DNA of 64,000 nt from Arthrobacter sp. UKPF54-2. Lineage in GTDB: Bacteria > Actinomycetota > Actinomycetes > Actinomycetales > Micrococcaceae. Below, one piece after another: positions 8,876 through 19,499 of this stretch. Made by a program: the position numbers and the translations under genes. Within the stretch, counting starts at the first letter, position 1. Every line of letters starts with the position of its first letter. The stretch is from the NCBI RefSeq assembly GCF_007858535.1, contig NZ_CP040174.1, positions 3,286,001 to 3,350,000 of the forward strand, given 5' to 3'. The notes beneath the pieces were generated by a model, which worked only from the letters and a program-made list of their open reading frames with translations, had not been told where the DNA came from and searched no databases.

Positions 8876-10090
8876 CTACTTCAGGAAGTCGGGCACATCC
8901 AGGTCGTCCGAGTGGCGGCCGGAGAGGTCCGGCTCAACTACGGAGGGAAGGTCAACGTCGAACCCCGAGTCGGCCGGCACGGCCGAGTGACGCTGCTGGC
9001 CCCAGTTGCTGAGCCCCGAGGCTCCCACGCCGGCGTGCAGCGGCTGGACCGGCGCCGAGGCGGGAGCCTGGGCCGGAGCCGGCGCCGGAGCGGCGGGACG
9101 CGCGGGGGCGGGCTGGGACTGGTCCATCGAGGGCGAGGTGGCCTTGACGTCGTCGAACCCGGCGGCGATCACGGTCACGCGGGCCTCGTCGCCGAGGGCG
9201 TCGTCGATCACGGCGCCGAAGATGATGTTGGCCTCCGGGTGTGCCACTTCCTGCACCAGGCGGGCGGCCTCATTGATTTCGAACAGGCCGAGGTCTGAAC
9301 CGCCCTGGATGGACAGCAGCACACCGTGCGCGCCGTCGATGGAGGCTTCCAGCAGCGGAGACGCGATGGCGAGTTCGGCGGCCTTGACGGCGCGGTCTTC
9401 GCCGCGGGCCGAGCCGATGCCCATCAGCGCCGAGCCCGCACCCTGCATCACGGACTTGACGTCCGCGAAGTCCAAGTTGATCAGGCCCGGGGTGGTGATC
9501 AGGTCGGTGATGCCCTGGACACCGGAGAGCAGGACCTGGTCGGCAGAGCGGAACGCGTCCAGCACCGAGACGTTCCGGTCGCTGATCGAGAGCAGCCGGT
9601 CGTTCGGGATGACGATCAGGGTGTCGACCTCGTCGCGGAGGGCGTCGATGCCGGCTTCCGCAGAGCCCGCGCGGCGGCGGCCCTCAAAGGTGAACGGGCG
9701 GGTCACGACGCCGATGGTCAGCGCGCCCAGGGACCGGGCGATGCGGGCCACGACGGGCGCGCCGCCGGTGCCGGTGCCGCCGCCTTCGCCGGCGGTGACG
9801 AAGACCATGTCCGCGCCGCGGATGACCTCTTCGATTTCGTCAGCGTGGTCCTCCGCTGCCTGCCGGCCGACCTCAGGGTTCGCACCGGCGCCCAGGCCGC
9901 GGGTCAGCTCGCGGCCGACGTCGAGCTTGACGTCGGCGTCGGACATCAACAGCGCCTGCGCGTCGGTGTTGATGGCGATGAATTCGACGCCGCGGAGACC
10001 GACTTCGATCATGCGGTTGACTGCGTTCACGCCACCGCCGCCGATGCCGACGACCTTGATGACGGCCAAGTAATTCTGCGGAGCTGCCAC
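8876..10090 (-). CDS. ftsZ: Cell division GTPase FtsZ
   Basis: Tubulin-like GTPase that forms the division ring. The nucleotide-binding signature GGGTGTG is at residues 103-109, with the upstream [12 protein letters not shown] loop. NTDAQAL and the T7-loop region ([13 protein letters not shown]) are intact. A Pro/Ala-rich linker (about 320-365) leads to the conserved C-terminal peptide [10 protein letters not shown], which binds SepF and FtsW. GTG start; 404 aa, normal. A 285-base gap upstream of the gene holds its promoter and a striking palindrome (10156-10176). Confidence 0.99.
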   Translation of the reverse strand: MAAPQNYLAVIKVVGIGGGGVNAVNRMIEVGLRGVEFIAINTDAQALLMSDADVKLDVGRELTRGLGAGANPEVGRQAAEDHADEIEEVIRGADMVFVTAGEGGGTGTGGAPVVARIARSLGALTIGVVTRPFTFEGRRRAGSAEAGIDALRDEVDTLIVIPNDRLLSISDRNVSVLDAFRSADQVLLSGVQGITDLITTPGLINLDFADVKSVMQGAGSALMGIGSARGEDRAVKAAELAIASPLLEASIDGAHGVLLSIQGGSDLGLFEINEAARLVQEVAHPEANIIFGAVIDDALGDEARVTVIAAGFDDVKATSPSMDQSQPAPARPAAPAPAPAQAPASAPVQPLHAGVGASGLSNWGQQRHSAVPADSGFDVDLPSVVEPDLSGRHSDDLDVPDFLK

Positions 10091-10155
10091 GTTACGTGTC
10101 CCTTGTTCGTGTTCTGTGCGAAAACTGATGGAGTCGGGCTTGAAGCTTTGAACCT

Positions 10156-10176
10156 TAACCTTCGACTTGAAGGTTA
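10156..10176. promoter_or_regulatory. Palindrome in the ftsZ leader, candidate FtsR/MerR operator
   Basis: Perfect 8-bp arms TAACCTTC (10156-10163) and GAAGGTTA (10169-10176) with spacer GACTT. A minus-strand TTGACA (10183-10188) lies 7 bases upstream of it in the transcription direction, about 70-95 bases before the ftsZ start. MerR regulators bind such short-spaced dyads near promoters, and Corynebacterium FtsR controls ftsZ. An FtsR homologue is at 48337-49065. That this is its site is inference. Confidence 0.5.
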
Positions 10177-10375
10177 TAGTTATGTCAAGTAACTCATGTC
10201 TGTGACGCTATTTCCTATGCCGGGGACATTCAATAACCGGCTCCGCGTGTCGCGGTAATACCGGGGAAATGCCGTCCGATTCTGCCTTTGCGGCTGCTTT
10301 GGTGCCGCGCCGGATAGCGGCGGAAGCACCGGTTCTACTATCGCCCGGGTCCGCGGGCCGGTAAGTGATTCACGG

Positions 10376-11215
10376 CTATCGGGTTACCGGGTGCCTCGGC
10401 ACACTGACGTCGTAGACCCGGACCGGATTCTTCGGGTCAGCCGGCGCCTTCAGGAGGGCGGCGAGGACCTTCGCCTTGAGTTCCTTCTCCCCCGCGTTGC
10501 CCCAGACGATCGTCTGGCCATCCACGAGCTTGAGCTCCACCGCGTCCACGGACTTGGCCGAGGCGTCGGAAAGCCTGGCGAGCACGTCGGGCGGAAGCGC
10601 CCCCAGAACCGCCGTGACGGCGTGGAACAGCTCCTTGGGCAGGGCACCGCCGCCGCTGTCGATCACCGGCAGCTTGACCGAGTCCGGGTCTGTGGTGGTG
10701 CCGAGCTGGACGCCGTCAACGTCCACCAGCTGGAAGGCTTCGCCCTGTTTGAGCAGCGCCACCGGCACACGTTCGGTGATTTTCACCTGCAGCGTGGACG
10801 GGGGCCGCGCCTGGGTGGTGACCGCCTTGACCTGGACCAGCGGCTGCAGCAGCCCGGTGACCTGTTCATCGCTGATCTGTGGCAGCGGCTTGCCCTGCAG
10901 CGGCGCCAGGGCGGCTTTGACCTGCTCCGGCGTGAGCATCCGGGTCCCCTCTACCGTGACAGTCCGGACGGCCAGCCAGGGCGAGTAGACGGCTGCCGCC
11001 ACGATGGCGGCGAGCAGCACCGCGATCACCGCCGCCATGCTGAGCACGATCCGGCGGCGCCGCTTGGCTTTCGGCTCCGGGAAGGAGAGCACCTTGCCGG
11101 GCGGGGGCTCCGGCGTGGCGCCGCCGGCCGGGCCGGCGCCAGAGTCCGTTTTCGACGCGGAAATGACGTCCGGCAGCCCCCGGGAGGGGTAGCCGGGCCG
11201 GCGTGAGTTAGCCAC
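10376..11215 (-). CDS. ftsQ: Cell division protein FtsQ
   Basis: Bitopic divisome protein linking early and late division proteins. A basic cytoplasmic N-terminus (KAKRRRR near residue 50) is followed by one membrane helix (about 55-78). The POTRA domain follows (AVRTVTVEGTRMLTPEQVKAAL), then the FtsQ beta domain. The start is GTG at 11215, overlapping the murC end by 8 bases. Length of 279 aa is normal. The gap to ftsZ downstream suggests ftsZ has additional independent transcription. Confidence 0.95.
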   Translation of the reverse strand: MANSRRPGYPSRGLPDVISASKTDSGAGPAGGATPEPPPGKVLSFPEPKAKRRRRIVLSMAAVIAVLLAAIVAAAVYSPWLAVRTVTVEGTRMLTPEQVKAALAPLQGKPLPQISDEQVTGLLQPLVQVKAVTTQARPPSTLQVKITERVPVALLKQGEAFQLVDVDGVQLGTTTDPDSVKLPVIDSGGGALPKELFHAVTAVLGALPPDVLARLSDASAKSVDAVELKLVDGQTIVWGNAGEKELKAKVLAALLKAPADPKNPVRVYDVSVPRHPVTR

Positions 11216-12620
11216 CCGGTGCCTCGGCTTTCAGCGCCTCGACGATGAGCGGGCCGTAGGCGGTGACATCGCCGGCGCCGGCCGTGAGTACGATGTCGCC
11301 CGGCGCGGCGGTGTCGAGCACGGCCCGGACGGCTTCCTGGCCGGGGCCAACGAGCCGGCCGTGGGAGCCGAGGTGGTCGGCGATCAGCTGGCTGGTGACG
11401 CCGGGGATGGGGTCTTCCCGGGCCGGGTAGATGTCCAGCACCAGGGCCGTGTCCGCGGCGTTCAGGGCCTCCGCGAACTCCTGCGCGAATTCGCGGGTGC
11501 GGGAGAACAGATGCGGCTGGAACAGCACGTGGACCCGGTGGTCGCCGGCCACCGAGCGGGCGGCGGCGAGGGCGGCGCGCACTTCGGTGGGATGGTGGGC
11601 GTAGTCGTCGTACACCCGCACGCCCGCGACCTCGCCCTTGAATTCAAAGCGGCGCGCGGCGCCGGAGAAGGCCGCCAGGGCGCCGGCCGCGGCCTCCGGG
11701 GCGACACCAAGCTCCAGCGCCACCGCGAAGGCAGCGGCGGCGTTGAGGGCGTTGTGCCGGCCCGGCACCTGGAGGTCCACGGCGAAGCGTCCCGCCGGCG
11801 TCGTGATCCAGACGTCGCCCGGGCCGCCGTCGTGTAGCTTCACTTCGGCGTCCTCGGCCGTCCCGTAAAGGACCACCCGGGTGGTGGCCCGCTCCCGGGT
11901 GCGCATCGCCAGGGCCCGGGCGCCGTCGTCGTCGGCGCAGGCCACCAGCAGGCCGTCGGCCGGGAGCAGGGCGGTGAAGCGGTCGAACGAGGCATACACG
12001 GCCTCGGCGGTGCCGTAGTGATCCAGGTGGTCGGGTTCGACGTTGGTCACGACGGCGATTTGCGGGCGGTAGTTCAGGAACGAGCCGTCCGACTCGTCGG
12101 CTTCCGCGACGAAGACTGGGGATGTCCCGGAGGCAGCGTTCACGCCCAGGGCGGGCACGTTGGCGCCGATGGCGAAGGACGGATCCAGCCCGGCACCCTG
12201 CAGGAGCACCGTGATCATCGACGTGGTGGTCGATTTGCCGTGCGTGCCCGCGACCGTGATGGCGGTGTCCTGGGCCATCGTCGCGGCCAGGGCCTCGGAG
12301 CGGTGCAGCACGGGCAGGCCCGCGGCGCGGGCCGCGGCCAGTTCGGGGTTGTCCGGGCGGATGGCCGAACCCGCGACGACGGTCTGGGCATCGGCCAGGT
12401 TCGCCGCGTCGTAGCCGACGGCAATCCGGGCCCCGGCCGTGGCCAGCTCGGCCATGACCGGAAGGTCCTTGGCGTCCGAGCCGCTCACCGGCAGTCCGCG
12501 GGCCACCATGATGCGGGCGACGGCGGACATCCCCACCCCGCCGATGCCGATGAAGTGCACGCGCCCCAGCGAGTCCTGTGTGCGCGCCGCCGGCGGGGCG
12601 CCGTTCTGGGCCTGGGTCAT
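11208..12620 (-). CDS. murC: UDP-N-acetylmuramate--L-alanine ligase MurC
   Basis: Adds L-Ala to UDP-MurNAc, the first peptide step of peptidoglycan synthesis. A Rossmann-like N-domain begins HFIGIGGVGMSAVA. The ATP loop GTHGKSTTT is at about residues 125-133, and the ligase C-domain contains YDDYAHHPTEV. I place the start at ATG 12620, preceded by AGGAAG at 10 bases. An alternative GTG at 12665 would overlap the murG stop as GTGA and add 15 residues ([15 protein letters not shown]), but it lacks a ribosome site and falls in a tandem repeat. 470 aa from the chosen start. Confidence 0.96.
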   Translation of the reverse strand: MTQAQNGAPPAARTQDSLGRVHFIGIGGVGMSAVARIMVARGLPVSGSDAKDLPVMAELATAGARIAVGYDAANLADAQTVVAGSAIRPDNPELAAARAAGLPVLHRSEALAATMAQDTAITVAGTHGKSTTTSMITVLLQGAGLDPSFAIGANVPALGVNAASGTSPVFVAEADESDGSFLNYRPQIAVVTNVEPDHLDHYGTAEAVYASFDRFTALLPADGLLVACADDDGARALAMRTRERATTRVVLYGTAEDAEVKLHDGGPGDVWITTPAGRFAVDLQVPGRHNALNAAAAFAVALELGVAPEAAAGALAAFSGAARRFEFKGEVAGVRVYDDYAHHPTEVRAALAAARSVAGDHRVHVLFQPHLFSRTREFAQEFAEALNAADTALVLDIYPAREDPIPGVTSQLIADHLGSHGRLVGPGQEAVRAVLDTAAPGDIVLTAGAGDVTAYGPLIVEALKAEAPGG

Positions 12621-12653
12621 TGGGATACCGCTTCCTGCCTGCTGTTCATTGTT

Positions 12654-12689
12654 GCTGCTGTTCACTGGTGCTGCTGTTCACTGGTGCTG
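12654..12689. repeat. 16-bp tandem repeat at the murG/murC junction
   Basis: The unit GCTGCTGTTCACTGGT occurs at 12654-12669 and again at 12670-12685, followed by a partial third copy. It spans the murG stop codon. As 16 is not a multiple of 3, gain or loss of a unit changes the C-terminal residues of MurG and the upstream start options of murC. Confidence 0.9.
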
Positions 12690-13807
12690 GCGTCACGTCC
12701 GGGCGCGGCCTGCGCGGCCTCGAGGACCAGGGCGGCCATCCGCCGGTCGGCGTCCCGGATGCCCTGCTGTTCGGCGTCGGCGGCCATCCGTTCCAGCCGG
12801 GGGCCGTCGCCCAGCAGCGGGATGAGGTTCTCGCCCACCCAGCCGGCGTCGAATGCCGCGTCCTCGACCAGGAGTGCGGCGCCGGCGTTCACGAGGCCCG
12901 CAGCGTTCAGGGCCTGTTCCCCGTTGCCGATCGGCAGGGGTACAAAGACCGCCGGTACGCCGACGGCGGCGACCTCGCACACAGTCGCGGCGCCGGAACG
13001 CGCCAGCAGCAGGTCGGCGGCGGCGTAGGCCAGCTCCATGCCGTCGACGTACTCCACCTGGCGGTAGCCGGGAGCGGCCAGCAGTTTGCCCTGTGCGTCG
13101 TGCACGGTCTTGCCACGTCCGGTGATGTGCAGGGTCTGGATTCCGGCGTCGGCCAGCGCGCCCACAGAGGCGGCGATGGCGCGGTTGATGCTTTGCGCGC
13201 CGGACGAGCCGCCGGTGACGATCAGGGTGGGCTTGTGCTGTTCCAGCAAGAGCGCGGTGCGGGCGGCCGCCCGGGCGGCCTTGCGGTCCAGGCCGGAAAT
13301 TTCGCGCCGCATCGGCATGCCAACGTGGCGTGCCCCGCGGATCCTGGTCTGCGCGAACGCGACGGCGACGTGCCGGCTCAGCCGGGCCCCGACGCGGTTC
13401 GCGAGCCCGGCCCGGGTGTTGGCTTCGTGCACCACGATCGGGATTTTGCGGCGCCACGCGGCCAGGTACATGGGCGTGCAGACGTAGCCGCCGACGCCCA
13501 CAAGGACGTCCGCCCGGGCCTCGTCCAGGATGGTGCCGGCTTGCCGCACGGCGGCGGCCAGCTTGCCGGGGAGCCGGAGCAGCTCTACCGAGGGCTTGCG
13601 CGGAAACGGCACGCGGCTGACGGTGGCCAGTTCCAGCCCTGCGGCCGGAACCAGCCGGGCTTCCATCCCGCCGGGGGTGCCGACGGCCAGCAGCTGTGCC
13701 TCGGGGCGGACCTCGAGGATGGCGTTGGCGATGGCCAGCAGCGGGCTGATGTGCCCGGCGGTGCCGCCGCCGGCGAGGACGACGGACAGGGACGACTCGG
13801 TCTTCAT
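12662..13807 (-). CDS. murG: UDP-GlcNAc:lipid I GlcNAc transferase MurG
   Basis: Peripheral membrane GT28 transferase that makes lipid II from lipid I. The N-terminal glycine-rich loop [18 protein letters not shown] is at about residues 13-30. [13 protein letters not shown] and the second-domain loop [13 protein letters not shown] are present, as is the donor-site run [26 protein letters not shown]. 381 aa, normal. Only 4 bases separate it from ftsW. The last residues (SEQQHQ) are encoded by a 16-bp tandem repeat. Confidence 0.97.
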   Translation of the reverse strand: MKTESSLSVVLAGGGTAGHISPLLAIANAILEVRPEAQLLAVGTPGGMEARLVPAAGLELATVSRVPFPRKPSVELLRLPGKLAAAVRQAGTILDEARADVLVGVGGYVCTPMYLAAWRRKIPIVVHEANTRAGLANRVGARLSRHVAVAFAQTRIRGARHVGMPMRREISGLDRKAARAAARTALLLEQHKPTLIVTGGSSGAQSINRAIAASVGALADAGIQTLHITGRGKTVHDAQGKLLAAPGYRQVEYVDGMELAYAAADLLLARSGAATVCEVAAVGVPAVFVPLPIGNGEQALNAAGLVNAGAALLVEDAAFDAGWVGENLIPLLGDGPRLERMAADAEQQGIRDADRRMAALVLEAAQAAPGRDASTSEQQHQ

Positions 13808-13811
13808 GGGG

Positions 13812-15338
13812 CTAGCTGCGCTTTCGTGCGGGGTTCTTGGGGGCGGGGGTCCTGGCGCCGGGCTTCCGGGCGGCAGAGCTTCCGGCGGCGCTGCGGGAAG
13901 GAGGTGTCGTTGCGGCGGTGCGGGCCGCCGGCCCGGGCTTGGCGGCCGGGCGCTGGGTTCCCCGCCGCGCCGCCGCCTGCTTGCGGAGCACCTTGGCGAA
14001 CCCGGCGGGCCCGAATTTGAACATCCCCTTCGGCTGCATGTTCGGTTCCATCTGGGCCCGGGCCAAAGACAACACTACGCCGATGGCACACAGCGACATC
14101 AGCAGGGCCGAGCCCCCGTAGGAAATGAAGGGCAGCGGGATGCCGACCACAGGGAGCAGCCCGGTGACCACGGCCATGTTGATCGCGGCCTGCCCGAGCA
14201 GCCACACCATGATGGCACCGGCGAGGACCCGGTGGAACAGGTCCTGCTGGGCCACCACCACGCGGTAGATGGCGGTGCCCAGGATCGCGAAGAGGACCAG
14301 CACGACGATGGTGCCGATCAGGCCGAGTTCCTCACCGATGATGGCGAAGATGAAGTCGTTGTGGGCTTCCGGGATCCAGCTGTACTTCTGCCGGCTTTGT
14401 CCCAGCCCGACGCCGAACCAGCCGCCGGACGCCAGGGCGTAGAGTCCGTTGGTGGACTGGTAGTTCACGTCCGAGCCGTCGGCACAGGTTTGGCCGGTCC
14501 AGGACAGGATGCGGCAGACCCGGTTGGGGCTGGTGATGGCCAGCACGGCGGTTCCGACGGCCAGGACCACCCCGGCGATGCCGAACAGGTACAGCCGGAC
14601 GCCGGCGAAAAACAGGGCCGCGGCAGTGATCAGCATGACGATCATCGCCGTGCCAAGGTCGTTGCCCATCAGGATCAGGCCGATGATGCCGGCAGCCCCC
14701 GGGAGCACAACGGGGACCAGGGCGTGCTTGGCCTGGTCGAGGAGTTTGGCCTTGGCGTGCAGCACCGTGGCCATCCACAGCGCCAGCGCCAGTTTGGCCG
14801 CTTCGGAGGGCTGGAAGGTGAAAGGCCCGACGTCGATCCAGTTCTGGTTGCCGAGGGCGCTGCGGCCCACGAGGAGCACCAGGACCAGCAGGATAAAGGC
14901 GGCGATGATGGCGAACCAGGCACCGCGTTTGAGCCAGACGACGTTGACGCGGGAGAGCACGAACATACAGAACACGCCGATGCCGGCGAAGAGGCTTTGC
15001 TTGCCAGCGGCGGTGTAGGCCGATTCCCCCGCGGCGATGGCCTCCACGCTGGAGGCTGAGAGCACCATCATGATGCCGATCGCCGTGAGCGCGAGGGTGG
15101 AGCCCAGGATGAGGTAGTAGGTGGAGCCGTTCCGGGACTTGCCGGTCCCCTCCAGGGCGGACCAGAAGCCGCGGTACCAGCCCCGGACCCGGGCCGCCGG
15201 ACGCGGCCCGGCGGCGGGTACTGCCGTTCCGGTAGTCCCGGCAGTGGCTGTTCCTGTCTTGCTGCCTGCGGTTCTGCCTGTTGATGCCCCTGTGGCAGGG
15301 GTCCGTGCCGCCGTGGGCCGGGTGGGCGTGCTGACCAT
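13812..15338 (-). CDS. ftsW: SEDS-family lipid II polymerase FtsW
   Basis: Polytopic glycosyltransferase that polymerises lipid II at the septum together with the class B PBP encoded at 21269. About ten membrane segments are visible between residues 80 and 420. Characteristic runs are [31 protein letters not shown], and the late [19 protein letters not shown]. At 508 aa it has extra N-terminal (about 60 residues, Thr/Ala-rich) and C-terminal (about 90 residues, basic, Pro/Ala-rich) cytoplasmic tails, typical for actinobacterial FtsW. Confidence 0.96.
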   Translation of the reverse strand: MVSTPTRPTAARTPATGASTGRTAGSKTGTATAGTTGTAVPAAGPRPAARVRGWYRGFWSALEGTGKSRNGSTYYLILGSTLALTAIGIMMVLSASSVEAIAAGESAYTAAGKQSLFAGIGVFCMFVLSRVNVVWLKRGAWFAIIAAFILLVLVLLVGRSALGNQNWIDVGPFTFQPSEAAKLALALWMATVLHAKAKLLDQAKHALVPVVLPGAAGIIGLILMGNDLGTAMIVMLITAAALFFAGVRLYLFGIAGVVLAVGTAVLAITSPNRVCRILSWTGQTCADGSDVNYQSTNGLYALASGGWFGVGLGQSRQKYSWIPEAHNDFIFAIIGEELGLIGTIVVLVLFAILGTAIYRVVVAQQDLFHRVLAGAIMVWLLGQAAINMAVVTGLLPVVGIPLPFISYGGSALLMSLCAIGVVLSLARAQMEPNMQPKGMFKFGPAGFAKVLRKQAAARRGTQRPAAKPGPAARTAATTPPSRSAAGSSAARKPGARTPAPKNPARKRS

Positions 15339-15340
15339 TA

Positions 15341-16927
15341 CTACTCCTCGGTGGTCTGAGCCTGCCCTTCCACGAGCTCGCGGACAGCTTCGATAAAGGC
15401 GTCGCCACGGTGAGCGTAGGAAGAGAACTGATCCATGGACGCAGCTGCCGGGGCCAGGAGCACAGTGTCCCCGGAGGTGGCCAGCTGTGCCGCCGACGCC
15501 ACGGCCCGCGCCATCACGGTCTCGCCGAAGATCGGCGAGGGACCCGCGTTGGCGTGGGCAGTTCCGGCAGTCTGCACCTCTTCAGTGTCGCCCTTGGCGT
15601 GGCCGATCACGGGGACATCGGGCGCGTGTCGCTGCAGCGAGGCGAGCAGGTCCGAGGAGTCCGCTCCGATCAGCACCACGGCCTTGAGCCGCGGGGCGTT
15701 GTCCCGGACCAGTGCGTCGTAATTCACACCCTTGGACAGGCCGCCGGCGATCCACACCACGTTTTCGAACGCGGACAGCGAGGCGGCGGCGGCGTGCGGG
15801 TTGGTGGCCTTCGAGTCGTTGATCCAGAGCACGCCCTCATGGCGGGCGACCGGCTGGATGCGGTGGTCCCCCGGCAGGTAGTTCTGCAGGCCCTGGCGCA
15901 CGGCGCCCGGCTCGACGCCGTAGGCGCGCACGAGGGCGGCCGCGGCGAGGGCGTTGGCCACCATGTGCCGCGGCGCCACCGGGCCGAGGTCGGCCATCGA
16001 GGCCAGTTCGGCGGCGCTGTCCTTCCGTTCGGGGATGAAGGCCCGGTCCACGAGCAGGCCCTCGACCACGCCGAGCATGCTGATGGCCGGGGTGAGCGTA
16101 GTGAAGGCCACCGCGCGGCAGCCCTCGACGACGTCGGCGTCCTCCACCATACGCTCGGTTTCGATCTGCTCGGCGTTGTAGATGCACGCCTTCTGGGTCC
16201 GTTCGTACACCTTGGCTTTGTCCGCCAGGTACGAATCATAGGAGCCGTGCCAGTCGACGTGGTCCTCGGCGACGTTGAGGCACACACTGGCCACCGGCGA
16301 CACGGAATGGCTCCAGTGCAGCTGGAAGCTGGAGAGCTCCACGGCGAAGACGTCGTAGTCGACCGGGTCGCGGAGGGCGTCCAGGATGGGGGTGCCGACG
16401 TTGCCGACGGCGATCGCCTTGAGCCCGGCGGCCTGCAGCATGGATTCGGTCAGGCCGACCGTGGTGGTCTTGCCGTTGGTGCCGGTGATGGCGAGCCAGT
16501 CAGCGGTTTTGCGGCCCCGGCGTTCGCGCACCCGCCAGGCGAGTTCGACGTCGCCCCACACCGGGATGTGGGCCCGGGCGGCGGCGGCGAGCAGGGCCTG
16601 GTCCGGGCGCCAGCCGGGTGAGGTGACAATGAGTTCGGGCTTTTGGCCGTCGACCTTCGGCACCGTGGTGACGGCGTCGTCTCCCAGCAGTACGTCGGCG
16701 GCGCCGACGATCCGGAGCGTGTCCGCCTGGGCCCTGGCCTTGGCGCTGTCCGCGGCGTCCACCACAACGACCCGGGCGCCGAGTTCGATCAGGGTGTCGG
16801 CGGCGGCGAAGCCGGAGATGCCGATGCCGGTCACAACGACGCGCAGCCCGGACCAGTCCGAATCCCAGCTGGTGAGGTTCTGGAGCCGGGGCGAGCTGGC
16901 CAGCGGCTCGGGGATGGCCGCGTTCAC
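15341..16927 (-). CDS. murD: UDP-N-acetylmuramoyl-L-alanine--D-glutamate ligase MurD
   Basis: Adds D-Glu to UDP-MurNAc-L-Ala. The N-terminal Rossmann fold reads [17 protein letters not shown], the ATP loop [10 protein letters not shown] is at about residues 149-158, and the C-domain contains [18 protein letters not shown] chose GTG at 16927, which overlaps the mraY stop as GTGA, the coupling seen elsewhere in this cluster, with GGGTGG upstream. An ATG at 16942 would add MGGAA but has no ribosome site. 528 aa, slightly long for MurD (about 450-500), mostly through insertions in the middle domain. Confidence 0.95.
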   Translation of the reverse strand: MNAAIPEPLASSPRLQNLTSWDSDWSGLRVVVTGIGISGFAAADTLIELGARVVVVDAADSAKARAQADTLRIVGAADVLLGDDAVTTVPKVDGQKPELIVTSPGWRPDQALLAAAARAHIPVWGDVELAWRVRERRGRKTADWLAITGTNGKTTTVGLTESMLQAAGLKAIAVGNVGTPILDALRDPVDYDVFAVELSSFQLHWSHSVSPVASVCLNVAEDHVDWHGSYDSYLADKAKVYERTQKACIYNAEQIETERMVEDADVVEGCRAVAFTTLTPAISMLGVVEGLLVDRAFIPERKDSAAELASMADLGPVAPRHMVANALAAAALVRAYGVEPGAVRQGLQNYLPGDHRIQPVARHEGVLWINDSKATNPHAAAASLSAFENVVWIAGGLSKGVNYDALVRDNAPRLKAVVLIGADSSDLLASLQRHAPDVPVIGHAKGDTEEVQTAGTAHANAGPSPIFGETVMARAVASAAQLATSGDTVLLAPAAASMDQFSSYAHRGDAFIEAVRELVEGQAQTTEE

Positions 16928-18033
16928 AGCAGCACCACCCATTCGGCGTAGAAGATGCCCAGGCCCGCGGCGACGAACAGCCCGCAGAGGATCCAGAACC
17001 GGACCACCACGGTCACTTCGGCCCAGCCCTTGAGTTCAAAGTGGTGCTGCAGCGGGGCCATCTTGAAGAAGCGTTTGCCCTTGGTGATCTTGAAGTAGCC
17101 CACCTGGATGATCACCGAGAGGGTGATCAGGACAAAGAGGCCGCCGATGAACGCGAGCAGCAGCTCGGTCCGGGACAGGATCGCGAACCCGGCGACGGCG
17201 CCGCCGATGGCCAGCGAGCCGGTGTCGCCCATAAAGATCTTCGCCGGCGAGGTGTTCCACCAGAGGAAGCCGACCAGCGCGGCGCTGAGGATGGCCGCGA
17301 GCAGCGCGAGGTCCAGCGGATCGCGGACGGTGTAGCAGCCGCTGCCGGCCTGCCGCGGCGAGCCGCAGGACTGGTTGCTCTGCCAGATGCCGATCAGGGT
17401 GTACGCCCCGAACACCATCACCGACGCCCCGGCGGCCAGGCCGTCCAGGCCGTCGGTGAGGTTCACCCCGTTCGTGGCGGCGGTGACTATGAGGTTGGAC
17501 CAAAGCACGAAGAGGATCGCACCCACCACGGTGCCGCCGAACGCGAGGTTCAGCCAGGGGATGTCGCGGACCAGGGAAATCTGGTAGGACGCCGGCGTGA
17601 CGTAATTTTCGTCCGGGAACTGGAGCGCGAGCACCGCAAAGATGATGCCGACAGCCGCCTGCAGGACAAGTTTGGCCTTGGCGTTGAGGCCCAGGCTGCG
17701 CTGCGCGGAAATCTTGATGAAGTCGTCCAGGAACCCCACGAGGCCCATGCCGACCATCAGGAAGAGCAGCAGCAGGGCCGAGGCGGACGGCCCGGGCGAG
17801 AGCGGGTTCACCATCCACATGATGAGGTGCGTGATGCCGTAGCTGGCCAGCACCGCGACGACGACCACGGTGCCGCCCATAGTGGGCGTGCCGCGCTTGG
17901 TGTGGTGCGAGGTGGGGCCGTCGTCCCGGATGAACTGGCCGTAGCTCTTGCGGACCAGGAAACGGATGAAGAGCGGGGTGCCCAGGAAGGAAAGCAGCAG
18001 GGCCAGTCCGGCGCCCATCAGCAGTGCGATCAC
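16924..18033 (-). CDS. mraY: Phospho-MurNAc-pentapeptide translocase MraY
   Basis: Polytopic membrane enzyme that moves phospho-MurNAc-pentapeptide to undecaprenyl phosphate, giving lipid I. Ten membrane helices fit its 369 aa. The Mg and substrate motifs are present: [21 protein letters not shown] and the histidine loop [10 protein letters not shown] near the C-terminus. It overlaps murF by 4 bases (ATGA) and murD by 4 bases. Confidence 0.98.
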   Translation of the reverse strand: MIALLMGAGLALLLSFLGTPLFIRFLVRKSYGQFIRDDGPTSHHTKRGTPTMGGTVVVVAVLASYGITHLIMWMVNPLSPGPSASALLLLFLMVGMGLVGFLDDFIKISAQRSLGLNAKAKLVLQAAVGIIFAVLALQFPDENYVTPASYQISLVRDIPWLNLAFGGTVVGAILFVLWSNLIVTAATNGVNLTDGLDGLAAGASVMVFGAYTLIGIWQSNQSCGSPRQAGSGCYTVRDPLDLALLAAILSAALVGFLWWNTSPAKIFMGDTGSLAIGGAVAGFAILSRTELLLAFIGGLFVLITLSVIIQVGYFKITKGKRFFKMAPLQHHFELKGWAEVTVVVRFWILCGLFVAAGLGIFYAEWVVLL

Positions 18034-19493
18034 GGCAGCGGGCTCCCTTCAGTGGTGGTTTCGGGTAATGCTATCCGATCCCCCAGATGGCGCAGGCCGA
18101 TGCTGTTGGATGATTTGAAGAGGACCAGGTCGCCGGGCGCGAGTTCGGTTCGCAGAATCTCGTAGGCCTCGTCAACGGTCTCGGCGAAGAGGCATTCGTC
18201 GCCCCAGGAGCCTTCGTTGACGGCGGAGACGTACAGGGCGCGGGCTTCGCGTCCAATCACCAGCAGCCGGGAGATGTTGAGCCGGACCACCTGGGTGCCG
18301 ACGGCGGTGTGCTCGCGGATGGAGTCCTCGCCGAGTTCGAGCATGGCCCCGAGCACGGCCCAGGTCCGGCGGCCGCGGCCCAGGTCCGCGAGGGTCCGCA
18401 GGGCGGCCCGCATGGACTCCGGGTTGGCGTTGTAAGCGTCGTTGATGATCGTCACGCCGTCGGGCCGCTCGGTGCGTTCCATCCGCCAGCGGCTGGCGGC
18501 CGTCTGGGCGCTCAGCGAGGCCGCGATCTGCTCACCGGGAATCCCGGCGGCGTGGGCGGCGCCCGCGGCGGCCAGCAGGTTGCCCACGTGGTGCTCCCCG
18601 ATCAGCTTGGCGGAGACGTGGTGGCGGGCGCTCTCGCCCGGCAGGATGAGGTCAAATTCGGGGTTGCCTGCGGCGTTCAACTCGACGCCCTCTGCCCGGA
18701 CGACAGCTTGCTGGCCCTCCCGGGCGGGCTGGGCGGAGAAGCCGAGGACTGCTGCTCTGGTGCGGGAGGCCATGGCGGCGACGCGGGCGTCGTCCAGGTT
18801 CAGCACGGCCGTGCCGTCGGCGCGAAGTGCTTCGACCAGTTCGCCCTTGGCCCGCGCGATGTTCTCGACGCCGCCGAATTCACCGGCGTGGGCCGTGCCG
18901 ACGCCCAGCACCACACCGATTTCGGGGCGGACCATGTCCGCGAGGTAGTTGATGTGGCCGATGCCCGTGGCGCCCATTTCGATCACGAGGTACCGGGTGT
19001 CAAAGCCGGCCTTGAAGACGGTCAGCGGCACGCCGACCTCACCGTTGTAGGAGCCCTGGGGAGCCACGGTTTCGCCGTGGCCGGCGAGGATCCCGGCCAG
19101 CAGGTCCTTGGTGGTGGTCTTTCCGGCGGACCCGGTGATGCCGATGACGGTGAAGGCCTGGCCGGCGGCGGCCCGGCGGGCGCGGATCCGGCGGACCGCT
19201 TCGGCGGCCAGCGCGCCCATGGCCAGGACGGAATCCTCGACGACAACTGCCGGGTAGGGGTGGCCGGCGGCGTCGGCAACGTCGTGTTGCACCAGGGCCA
19301 GCACGGCTCCGCGGTCGAAGGCTGCGGCGACGAAATCGTGCCCGTCGGCTGCTTCTCCCGGTTTGGCCACGTAAAGGGAACCCGCCGTGGCTTCGCGGGA
19401 GTCGGTCACCACGGAGCCGGGCGTGAGGCCCGGATCGGCGGCCAGCCGGCCATGGGTTATTTCGGCGATTTCCGCCGCGGTAAGTGCAATCAT
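18030..19493 (-). CDS. murF: UDP-MurNAc-tripeptide--D-alanyl-D-alanine ligase MurF
   Basis: Adds D-Ala-D-Ala to the tripeptide precursor. N-domain with [21 protein letters not shown] loop [10 protein letters not shown] at residues 121-130, and C-domain [15 protein letters not shown]. 487 aa, normal. The gap to murE is 6 bases. No ddl gene is in this cluster, so the D-Ala-D-Ala ligase must be encoded elsewhere. Confidence 0.97.
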   Translation of the reverse strand: MIALTAAEIAEITHGRLAADPGLTPGSVVTDSREATAGSLYVAKPGEAADGHDFVAAAFDRGAVLALVQHDVADAAGHPYPAVVVEDSVLAMGALAAEAVRRIRARRAAAGQAFTVIGITGSAGKTTTKDLLAGILAGHGETVAPQGSYNGEVGVPLTVFKAGFDTRYLVIEMGATGIGHINYLADMVRPEIGVVLGVGTAHAGEFGGVENIARAKGELVEALRADGTAVLNLDDARVAAMASRTRAAVLGFSAQPAREGQQAVVRAEGVELNAAGNPEFDLILPGESARHHVSAKLIGEHHVGNLLAAAGAAHAAGIPGEQIAASLSAQTAASRWRMERTERPDGVTIINDAYNANPESMRAALRTLADLGRGRRTWAVLGAMLELGEDSIREHTAVGTQVVRLNISRLLVIGREARALYVSAVNEGSWGDECLFAETVDEAYEILRTELAPGDLVLFKSSNSIGLRHLGDRIALPETTTEGSPLP

Positions 19494-19499
19494 CTCGGT

